From: Seminibacterium arietis
GTDB lineage: Bacteria; Pseudomonadota; Gammaproteobacteria; Enterobacterales; Pasteurellaceae
Assembly: GCF_042675725.1 (NCBI RefSeq)
Contig: NZ_JBHTJN010000012.1
Span: 124,001 to 188,000, forward strand
Reading direction: 5' to 3'
Length of the DNA: 64,000 nucleotides
The translations under genes were made by a program, and so were the position numbers. Under the pieces are notes generated by a model. It ran no database searches. It saw only the letters and a program-made list of their open reading frames with translations, and had not been told where the DNA came from. Positions 9,026 to 15,790 of this stretch are shown one piece after another. The first letter of the stretch is position 1, and each line of letters begins with the position of its first letter.

Positions 9026-9943
9026 ATGAAAAAAACATTTTTTGCTCTTACTTTTGCAACAATTGCACTACCAGCGTTGGCGACAACACCATCTGCATTA
9101 GTATTACAAACCGACTTTAGCCTGAAAGATGGAGCGGTTTCTGCTATGCAAGGAGTAGCTTTTGGTGTCGATTCTGAATTAAAAATGTTTAATTTAACTC
9201 ATGAAATTGAACCTTATAACATTTGGGAAGCATCCTACCGTTTATACCAAACAGCAACTTATTGGCCTCAAGGTACAGTATTTGTTAGTGTCGTTGATCC
9301 AGGTGTTGGTACAGAACGTAAATCTGTCGTATTAAAAACTAAAACAGGGCATTATTTTGTAACACCAGATAATGGAACTTTGACATTAGTAGCAGAACAC
9401 TTAGGTATTGATGCACTACGTGAAATTGATGAAAAGACTAACCGTCTAAAAGGCTCAGAGAAATCTTACACTTTTCATGGGCGTGATGTTTATGCATACA
9501 CAGGAGCAAGACTAGCAGCAGGAAAAATTTCATTTGACCAAGTTGGTCCTTTGCTAGAACCTAAAGTCGAAGTGATTGAGTATCAACAATCAACTTTAGA
9601 GAAAGATACCTTAAAAGGTAATATTCCAGTGCTGGATATCCAGTATGGTAATATTTGGACAAATATCAACGATACTTTATTAGAAAAATCAGCCATCAAA
9701 AAAGGTGATCATGTTTGTGTCAAGATTACGGAAAAAACAGAAAAAGGGTTAAAAACACGTTATAGTGGAAAAATGCCTTATGTAAGCAGTTTTGGTGATG
9801 TGCAAGAAGGTAAGCCTTTGATGTATTTGAATAGTTTATTGAATGTTTCATTTGCATTGAACATGGATAGTTTTGCTAACAAATATAAGATTAAATCTGG
9901 TGCTGAATGGTCAGTTTCAGTGAAATCTTGTAATAAAAAATAA
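9026..9943 (+). CDS. Exported SAM hydrolase-like protein (DUF62 / SAM hydroxide adenosyltransferase)
   Basis: The 305-residue product begins with a clear signal peptide (charged MKK, hydrophobic core, cleavage after ALA near residue 19). The mature part has the DUF62 motifs: LQTDFSLKDG, VSVVDPGVGTERK, TPDNGTLT and HGRDVYAYTGARLA. Characterised members use S-adenosylmethionine and water to give adenosine and methionine, or halide in fluorinases. Most members are cytoplasmic, so the export signal here is odd: SAM is not expected in the periplasm. Two Cys (near C-terminal third and at the extreme end) could form a disulfide. It appears monocistronic, with a strong terminator after it; the accessory island begins directly beyond. 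Confidence 0.85.
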   Translation: MKKTFFALTFATIALPALATTPSALVLQTDFSLKDGAVSAMQGVAFGVDSELKMFNLTHEIEPYNIWEASYRLYQTATYWPQGTVFVSVVDPGVGTERKSVVLKTKTGHYFVTPDNGTLTLVAEHLGIDALREIDEKTNRLKGSEKSYTFHGRDVYAYTGARLAAGKISFDQVGPLLEPKVEVIEYQQSTLEKDTLKGNIPVLDIQYGNIWTNINDTLLEKSAIKKGDHVCVKITEKTEKGLKTRYSGKMPYVSSFGDVQEGKPLMYLNSLLNVSFALNMDSFANKYKIKSGAEWSVSVKSCNKK

Positions 9944-9998
9944 AAGTGCGGTGAGATTTTATATTTTTACATAAACCTCCCGATTAAGAATATCTAGC

Positions 9999-10031
9999 AT
10001 CCCTAAAAGTGTTTACTTTTAGGGATTTTTT
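9999..10031 (+). terminator. Intrinsic terminator after the SAM hydrolase-like gene
   Basis: A perfect 12-bp stem (ATCCCTAAAAGT with its complement) and GTTT loop are followed by a T-run. Its right arm and T-tract form one copy of the 20-bp direct repeat that recurs at 18467-18486. Confidence 0.85.
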
Positions 10032-10032
10032 A
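10013..10032 (+). repeat. 20-bp direct repeat, left copy at island edge
   Basis: TTACTTTTAGGGATTTTTTA occurs here and again, identically, at 18467-18486. The two copies enclose all the minus-strand island genes. This copy is part of the terminator of the preceding core gene, so the right copy may be a duplication made on insertion or a recombined homologous tail. Confidence 0.7.
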
Positions 10033-10063
10033 TCCTAACTATTTTTCTAAATAATTCGAAATC

Positions 10064-11548
10064 CTAGTTATTCGTCATATTTATCCAGTTTCCCATTTTA
10101 TCAATATATCCTATTATGCCTTTATAAGTTACTTTTGCCTTGCCGTTTTTGAATCGCTCTGCTTTTTCAAAAATCGGATTAATTACCCAGTTGCCAGTGG
10201 TATTGAGATAGCCCCATTTTCCTCCCACACACTTATCGCCTTGCCAGTAACCATTTTGATAAACTCCAGCTAAGCCTTCACTAAACCGTCCCGCCATACA
10301 GAATTGTGGTTTTACTACCCAGTTACCTTGAGTATCAATGAATCCCCACATTTGGTTATAGTTCGATTTGACTACCGCTCTCCCGTTATAGAAACCTCCT
10401 ACTGCGAGATATTCTGGGCGAATAAGTACGTTACCAAATTGATCAGTAAACCCCCACAGCCCATTTTGCTCAAATTTTTGCAAATTAGGATCTGCTTTTT
10501 GTGCTAACCGATTTTTCCGAACTTTTTGCATTTCTTCAAAAAGATGAAAGTTATTCATCAAATCTGTTGAAAGTTGCTGAAATGTTGCATCAAACTGAAC
10601 TACTGGGATATCTTGAAGATCTGCTATATTTTGAAATGCCCGATTACGCACATGCAACGTATTAAAGAAAGAGTGTGTTTTACGGCTTTTGTTTTCGAAT
10701 GAAAGCACTTGGTCAGTTATCGAGGCCAATACATCAAAGTAAAAACAACCTTTTTTCAAGCTAGAATTGGCATAACAGTTTTTCACCCATGTTTCTAATG
10801 CTAAATAGGAAAAATTACTTCGTTCTATTTCAGCCACAAAGTCGCTAAATGTTTGACGTAGCTCAGTTTGAGTAATCTTAAAACCATTCAGTGGCACAGG
10901 TAGAGTACTTTGTTTTAGTTGGTTTTCTTGTTTAGCGATTTCTGCTTTGGTTCTTTTTTCTTCATTTACTCTTTCCTCTGCTAAACGGATTTTTTCTTCC
11001 GCTTCTTGCAGTAATCGCTCTGCCTTTAAACGGGCTTGTTGCTCTTCAGACCATTTCTGCTCTGCCTTCTGTTTAGCTTGTTCGGCAGCGACGAATTTAG
11101 CTTCAATTATAGCCCTCTCTCTTTCTAATTCCTCCTTAATTTTATTCAGTTCCTGCTTTGCTTGATTATTCAGTTCATTAACTTTTTCACAGCCTTTTAA
11201 AATTCCAGCATCACAACTTTGTTGGAAATAAAATTGTTCTTTTTGCTTATCGCTCTCATAAAGTTCAGCAAGACGATACATCGCCTCGCCATTTTTTTGA
11301 TTAGCTGCTGCCTGTAAAAATTCGATAGCTTGTTTTCGTTTAGCACGTTTTAATAAGATTTCTGCGAATAATTTTTGAGCTTGAGGGTCACCTTTATTTG
11401 CTGCAATTTCGCAAAAATCTTCGGCCAACAATGATTTACTTTCATCATTAGATAATGCAAGACATTTTTTTACATCTTCATCTCCACAACCTGAAAGTAA
11501 AAATACATTAGCAATAATTACAATGGAAAAAACTTTTCTTAACACCAT
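10064..11548 (-). CDS. Lipoprotein with Sel1-like, coiled-coil and WG repeats
   Basis: Last gene of the island operon. From the ATG at 11548 (AGGAT site before it, 5 bases after the PP2C stop) the product is 494 residues. A lipoprotein signal ends in LSGC with the lipid-carrying Cys at 21. Residues about 35-125 look like Sel1/TPR-type helical pairs (AANKGDPQAQ, KNGEAMYRLAELYES). A long charged Glu/Lys/Arg coiled coil runs about 125-210. The C-terminal 140 residues contain four WG repeats (GLWGFTDQFGNVLI, WGFIDTQGNWVV, WGYLNTTGNWVI, IGYIDKMGNWI), a beta-structured putative binding module. It probably sits in the envelope facing the periplasm. Its target is unknown; it is a candidate sensor or output of the kinase/phosphatase system. 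Confidence 0.85.
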   Translation of the reverse strand: MVLRKVFSIVIIANVFLLSGCGDEDVKKCLALSNDESKSLLAEDFCEIAANKGDPQAQKLFAEILLKRAKRKQAIEFLQAAANQKNGEAMYRLAELYESDKQKEQFYFQQSCDAGILKGCEKVNELNNQAKQELNKIKEELERERAIIEAKFVAAEQAKQKAEQKWSEEQQARLKAERLLQEAEEKIRLAEERVNEEKRTKAEIAKQENQLKQSTLPVPLNGFKITQTELRQTFSDFVAEIERSNFSYLALETWVKNCYANSSLKKGCFYFDVLASITDQVLSFENKSRKTHSFFNTLHVRNRAFQNIADLQDIPVVQFDATFQQLSTDLMNNFHLFEEMQKVRKNRLAQKADPNLQKFEQNGLWGFTDQFGNVLIRPEYLAVGGFYNGRAVVKSNYNQMWGFIDTQGNWVVKPQFCMAGRFSEGLAGVYQNGYWQGDKCVGGKWGYLNTTGNWVINPIFEKAERFKNGKAKVTYKGIIGYIDKMGNWINMTNN

Positions 11549-11553
11549 ATATC

Positions 11554-12636
11554 CTATGATAATTTCGCTGAAACCATTGCAATACAGCAATCATCACCTG
11601 TATGTCTTTGTAAAAAATCTTCAGCATAGAATGCTTTAGTTAATTGATAACGGAACAAACGCTCTTGACGTAATAAATCGGCCCAAGATGACAAGCGCTG
11701 AGCTACTTTATCCCCTTTATTGGATACAAATTTTTCTGCACTGCCATCACTCATCGCAAACAAAGCGGTAATATATTTGGATTCCACCACACCACTTTGG
11801 ACATCATTAGGTTGCAAGTGTTCACCAATAAAGGTTGTCGCATTAGCATATTCACCTTTACCTACTTCACCAAGTGTTGATAATTTTGAGATAACACCGT
11901 CTAGCGTTTTCTCTTTTTTCTCTATGACTAATGCTCCATCTCCCACTTTTACCCAAAGCGTATGCACTTTACCGATAATAGCTAGGAGTAAGGTACAACG
12001 AAAATCTTTCAAAGGACGGCGATGCTCAGTTTCAAGATCTTCTAAAATTCCTTTTGCATGTTTCACTAAAATTAATGCGGCATCGTGCTGTTTAGCCTCA
12101 CTTGATTCTTGATCCAACAATTCAGAAAAATATCTTTCCATTGTTTTTATAAAACGAGCTAAACCAGTGACTACGGCTTTTGACCCCAAATCTGATACTG
12201 CTGAACTACCAGCTCCATCAGCAATAATGACAGTAGGTTTAGGAGACACAAATGCAACTGCTGAGTCTTGGCAGGGTAGAGGAGCGGTTGCTTTTCGGTG
12301 TGAAATACCAGCAACAGCTTCATATTGTGCAAACCAGTATGAACTTGGTTGAATATACTCTCCTAATCGTAAAATAACTTCTGAACTGACTTCCTCTTGC
12401 TGAGATTTTGTACTTTCCTGATGATATTCCACTGCTTGTATTTGCTCTTCATTTTTCTCGCTCGTGATCACTGAAATTTTCTCAATAGCTGCGAGTTGCT
12501 CATCTTGTGCTTCTTTGCTGTTTTTAACCTGTATTTCAGCAATTTCTTTATTATCCTGTTTCTTTTCTTGATGAAATTTCTCAGATTTAGGAGATCGAAA
12601 ACGAAAAACTTTAAGAAGAGTGAAAATAAACTTCAT
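11554..12636 (-). CDS. PP2C-family serine/threonine phosphatase of a TerY-P-type triad
   Basis: A 360-residue cytoplasmic protein. The first 90 residues are a charged, low-complexity Lys/Glu/Gln linker. The PP2C fold follows: ISHRKATAPLPCQDS (about 111-125), the metal-binding DGAGS at 140-144, AMSDGSAEKF, and the final metal Asp pair in HTGDDCC at about 345-351. These motifs predict an active metal-dependent phosphatase. It lies between a protein kinase (10 bases upstream) and the WG lipoprotein (5 bases downstream), so it very likely reverses phosphorylation by the neighbour. Called a TerY-P triad member because vWA, kinase and PP2C genes travel together in that known grouping. Confidence 0.9.
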   Translation of the reverse strand: MKFIFTLLKVFRFRSPKSEKFHQEKKQDNKEIAEIQVKNSKEAQDEQLAAIEKISVITSEKNEEQIQAVEYHQESTKSQQEEVSSEVILRLGEYIQPSSYWFAQYEAVAGISHRKATAPLPCQDSAVAFVSPKPTVIIADGAGSSAVSDLGSKAVVTGLARFIKTMERYFSELLDQESSEAKQHDAALILVKHAKGILEDLETEHRRPLKDFRCTLLLAIIGKVHTLWVKVGDGALVIEKKEKTLDGVISKLSTLGEVGKGEYANATTFIGEHLQPNDVQSGVVESKYITALFAMSDGSAEKFVSNKGDKVAQRLSSWADLLRQERLFRYQLTKAFYAEDFLQRHTGDDCCIAMVSAKLS

Positions 12637-12646
12637 AGTTATATCC

Positions 12647-13690
12647 TTATTTAAAGATGTTGTTAAATAAACTACCTATTTTTGAAGCCGTTTGCATTGG
12701 CTTAGGTAATTGTGCTGAAAGCTGATTCTGCTTAGCTGTTTGATTAGAGGGAGCCAAACCTGATAACTCTTTGGATAATTCCCCTTGTTGCATTTTTTTA
12801 TAATATATTCTCAGCTCTTTTATCCACTCAGATAATGTAGCCCGAGCCTTAGGATTATCCATTCCCTCGGTAAATGTGCGAATAAATAGCGTACGGATAC
12901 CATAGGGTAAATTTCTCCACATTTGTAAAGCATTACCTTTTGGCACTTTGGAACCAGAATCTTTAGTATAAGGGAATGTACCATTTTTGATATTTTGAGC
13001 CCGAGATTCCCCTCCTATCATATCGAACGGATGTCGCCAGTTCATCAACACTTGGAATATCAGTACAGCAATAGAAAAACGCTCACTTTCTGAGGTTCGA
13101 CAAGCGACAGTCTCAAAAGGAACGCCTTGATGTTCTCTTGGGGTGGTGTCAGGTGATCCAACTAAACACTGGAAGAAACTTTCTGATGTATCAATTTGAA
13201 AGCTATCACAATCCAATAAAATAACTTGGTGTGTCTTCAAATTGATAAGTATATTATTCAGGTTATAATCACCTATCATCACTTTTTGGGCATGTAACTC
13301 GCTCACTAAACGTACAAACTGAATAAGATAATTTACTAAGTGAAGTCTATCCATATCAGGGATATGGTTTTTGTATTCCATTGGGCTGAGTGAATTAAAT
13401 TTAATTCCGTTCTTACGAGACATTGCATACCCAACCCACTGCCTTCGATTATTATACAAACTAATTTTAGGCCAGCTTAATGAAGGATTGTTACGAAATA
13501 TCGCAATATGTCGCATCGCTTCAACTTTTCTAGATAGTTCTTGGCCTCTCTTATCAAGAACACGCTGGTGGTAACGTTTAAATAAAATATTTGGCTTTGC
13601 TTTGAGGGAAAAAATATCCGCTTCACCGCCTGAGCCGAATTTTTTATCTAAACCTACAGAGATATGATTAACATCAAAAACTTTTTGCAT
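12647..13690 (-). CDS. Divergent protein kinase of a TerY-P-type triad
   Basis: A 347-residue kinase-fold protein. The glycine loop FGSGGEADIF is at residues 18-27, and a candidate ATP-anchoring Lys38 lies in LFKRY. The catalytic loop reads IGDYNLNN (Asp141, Asn146), so HRD has become IGD, and the DFG equivalent is DCD at 160-162. The essential Lys, Asp, Asn and metal Asp remain, so activity is plausible, although it lacks the usual HRD arginine and thus may not need activation-loop phosphorylation. The last 55 residues are Gln/Ser/Pro-rich. It is flanked by the vWA gene (44-base gap holding a palindrome) and the PP2C gene (10-base gap). Confidence 0.88.
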   Translation of the reverse strand: MQKVFDVNHISVGLDKKFGSGGEADIFSLKAKPNILFKRYHQRVLDKRGQELSRKVEAMRHIAIFRNNPSLSWPKISLYNNRRQWVGYAMSRKNGIKFNSLSPMEYKNHIPDMDRLHLVNYLIQFVRLVSELHAQKVMIGDYNLNNILINLKTHQVILLDCDSFQIDTSESFFQCLVGSPDTTPREHQGVPFETVACRTSESERFSIAVLIFQVLMNWRHPFDMIGGESRAQNIKNGTFPYTKDSGSKVPKGNALQMWRNLPYGIRTLFIRTFTEGMDNPKARATLSEWIKELRIYYKKMQQGELSKELSGLAPSNQTAKQNQLSAQLPKPMQTASKIGSLFNNIFK

Positions 13691-13703
13691 AATTTCTCAC
13701 AAA

Positions 13704-13727
13704 TTGCACCGCTTGCAAGCGGTGCAA
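13704..13727. repeat. Perfect 24-bp palindrome between vWA and kinase genes
   Basis: TTGCACCGCTTG followed directly by its complement, forming a 12-bp loopless stem in DNA or a shorter hairpin in RNA. It lies 13 bases upstream of the kinase start in the island operon. It could be a partial attenuator or RNA-processing stem. The core CAAGCGGT also resembles the other Pasteurellaceae uptake type (ACAAGCGGT) with one mismatch at its first base. Confidence 0.8.
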
Positions 13728-13734
13728 AAGATTC

Positions 13735-14382
13735 TTAAATTGCAGCCCAACCATCAACAGGTGGTAAACCAACTTGATCCCCCACATTCGAATTAGAAAC
13801 TCGACTCATACTTGCGGATAACCATTGGAAAAACTGAGCAAATTTTAAACCGTTTAATTTCAATGCTGGACGGTTACTAAATTCACCCAAAATATCCATA
13901 TCCGCAGAATCTACACCAACAGGAAGTGAAATCAATTTACGGTTATCAGCAAGACTTTTTGCACGAGCTGCCGCTGGTAGCCAATCATCAGTTGGAGCTC
14001 CATCACTAATCACTACTAACCACGGCTGATAATAAGATGTCCCAGTTTGTTGATATTCAGCTTTGCGTTGTTCAAGCATATCTAATCCTCGAGAAACCGC
14101 TTCACCCAATGGGGTTAAACCACAGGCTTCAAAAGTTATAGTCTGCTCAATATGGCTTGCAGTGGTAAACGGCATAACCTCCTCGACCATTTCGCCAGCA
14201 ACCATAATAGCAACCTCTACTGAATGTTTGGCAGTATCATCATCTTGCAACGCCCGAATAAATTGTTTTACACCAGCATTAAGTTGTTGAATAGGAGCTC
14301 CGCTCATTGAGCCTGAAGTATCTAATACCAATAAGCAAGGACAGCGGGGCGTTGGGTTATCAATTAAATCATTAAAGCTCAT
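13735..14382 (-). CDS. TerY-like von Willebrand factor A domain protein
   Basis: A 215-residue protein that is essentially one vWA domain. The MIDAS metal site is complete: DTSGS at residues 21-25, Thr90 in GLTPLGEA, and Asp127 in VISDGAP. There is no signal peptide, so it is cytoplasmic. TerY-type vWA proteins are encoded with a kinase and a PP2C phosphatase, exactly the arrangement here, and are thought to serve as metal-dependent assembly modules. The start overlaps the stop of a possible 41-codon ORF (ATGA). Confidence 0.92.
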   Translation of the reverse strand: MSFNDLIDNPTPRCPCLLVLDTSGSMSGAPIQQLNAGVKQFIRALQDDDTAKHSVEVAIMVAGEMVEEVMPFTTASHIEQTITFEACGLTPLGEAVSRGLDMLEQRKAEYQQTGTSYYQPWLVVISDGAPTDDWLPAAARAKSLADNRKLISLPVGVDSADMDILGEFSNRPALKLNGLKFAQFFQWLSASMSRVSNSNVGDQVGLPPVDGWAAI

Positions 14383-14504
14383 AATGTTTTCCTTTTATTA
14401 GTGTTAAAAAATCTCGAAAAATTACTATTTTTTAGGTGTTTTATTTTTTTAGACAGCTCTTCTTTTTTATCGCCTTTATTGTTCTCTGAATTTAAAGATT
14501 GCAT
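14379..14504 (-). CDS. Possible 41-residue peptide upstream of the vWA gene
   Basis: Within the 172-base gap between the coiled-coil gene and the vWA gene there is an ATG ORF of 41 residues. It is rich in Lys, Asn and Glu (begins MQSLNSENNK, ends NTNKRKTL). Its TGA overlaps the vWA ATG, the geometry of translational coupling. It is preceded directly by an in-frame TGA. No clear ribosome site and no recognised family, so this may be a real leader peptide, a remnant, or chance. Confidence 0.35.
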   Translation of the reverse strand: MQSLNSENNKGDKKEELSKKIKHLKNSNFSRFFNTNKRKTL

Positions 14505-14554
14505 TCACTCAGTAACTTTTTGAATTTCATTTTGCGGATTAATTAATTTTTCTT

Positions 14555-15787
14555 TTAGAACTTGAAGTACATTTTCCCCATTAATAACAATATCAATGTC
14601 CCCATAGATAAGATAAAAGACAGAACAGCTAATGCAATAAAAATCTTATTCAAAGGATGTTTATTATTAGTCATTTCGGGATTCTGTGAGTGTTTCGTTG
14701 TCTGATTTAAATTCTGAGAAATTGAACTCACCTGTCGCTCAACATCTGTGAGTAGAGACTTAATAGATTGCTTATGTTGCTCCACATCTTTAACATACTG
14801 TTCGATATAGTCCAGTGAAAATATATTCTTTACAGATTCTAAGACTCTATTTTTAGTCTCTAATACTTTCTGGTTTTGCTTATAAGTTTCCTCATTTTTT
14901 TTATAGTCTTGCAGACAATCTTCGTATTCCTTGATCTTAGATCGAAATATTTCCTTTTTTTCTTTAACACGTTCTTGGATTAAAGCTTCTTGATTTACTT
15001 GTAAACGCTGTAATTCATCAGTCTTCTTTTTCACCAAAGCCGATAGTTTATTCACAGCTTGATGTAAGTAACTAATCTCATTTTTAAAAGGTATGACAAA
15101 TAAATGACTATGTATAAGCCAACTAGATGACAATATTGGTGTTTCTTTGGAAATTTGAGTCGAAACATGCTCACTTTCTGAAAAAAAGATTTGGCGATAG
15201 CGATAATAAAACTGTTCCCTTAAAACTGCTTTCAGAACATCCATTAACTCTTCTTTACCGACTTGAATGTATGCCACCGATTGCTGTGCCGTTTGACTCA
15301 ATAAATTAGGCTTTAACGGAACTAAATCCGATGCAATTTGATTAATTTTGCTTGGTCCAGGAAATGTTTTTCCAGAAATACTCTCTTTGTAGCAAGTATT
15401 TTCTTCATCAATAAAGTGAGTGCGTTGATAACTACTTAATTCAGACAAACTGTCAAATAAAACTTGAACATTATTTTCATCAAATGCGTAGTTTGCAGTC
15501 TCAATAAATGCCCCATAATAACTTCCACTGCGTGTTTGCCCTTGTTCAAAAATAGGGCGATATTCCGATAAGGCTAAAACTGGTGTACCGTTATTTTGTA
15601 ATAATTGTAAACAGTAAAGTGGCGTAAAATCTTTTTGTGTAGGACTTGGTAGAGAACTACAAAATTCTTGTGGTAAGTCATAACTATTCGCTAATTTTAA
15701 TTGTTTATCTAACCCATCTCCTGAGGCCTGTCTTCCTTTAGGTGTACCGATAATTCCCCAACCGAGTAAATTTTGTGTATTTTCCAT
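14555..15787 (-). CDS. GTPase-associated coiled-coil protein with C-terminal membrane anchor
   Basis: A 410-residue protein. The first 200 or so residues are a globular domain starting GWGIIGTPKGRQASG, which resembles what I recall of the N-terminal domain of GTPase-associated protein 1 (GAP1) in bacterial GTPase conflict systems; this assignment is tentative. A long coiled coil rich in Lys/Glu/Gln spans about 225-375. One transmembrane helix (about 382-404) ends the protein, making it tail-anchored. It is 3 bases downstream of the GTPase gene, so the two are surely coexpressed. A second reading frame stays open across and beyond the stop codon. Confidence 0.75.
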   Translation of the reverse strand: MENTQNLLGWGIIGTPKGRQASGDGLDKQLKLANSYDLPQEFCSSLPSPTQKDFTPLYCLQLLQNNGTPVLALSEYRPIFEQGQTRSGSYYGAFIETANYAFDENNVQVLFDSLSELSSYQRTHFIDEENTCYKESISGKTFPGPSKINQIASDLVPLKPNLLSQTAQQSVAYIQVGKEELMDVLKAVLREQFYYRYRQIFFSESEHVSTQISKETPILSSSWLIHSHLFVIPFKNEISYLHQAVNKLSALVKKKTDELQRLQVNQEALIQERVKEKKEIFRSKIKEYEDCLQDYKKNEETYKQNQKVLETKNRVLESVKNIFSLDYIEQYVKDVEQHKQSIKSLLTDVERQVSSISQNLNQTTKHSQNPEMTNNKHPLNKIFIALAVLSFILSMGTLILLLMGKMYFKF

Positions 15788-15790
15788 ACC

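Noticed and set aside
10946..11165. Plus-strand ORF rich in Ser/Phe/Cys within the WG lipoprotein gene
   Set aside because: It is the complement of the coiled-coil codons, as expected of a shadow frame.
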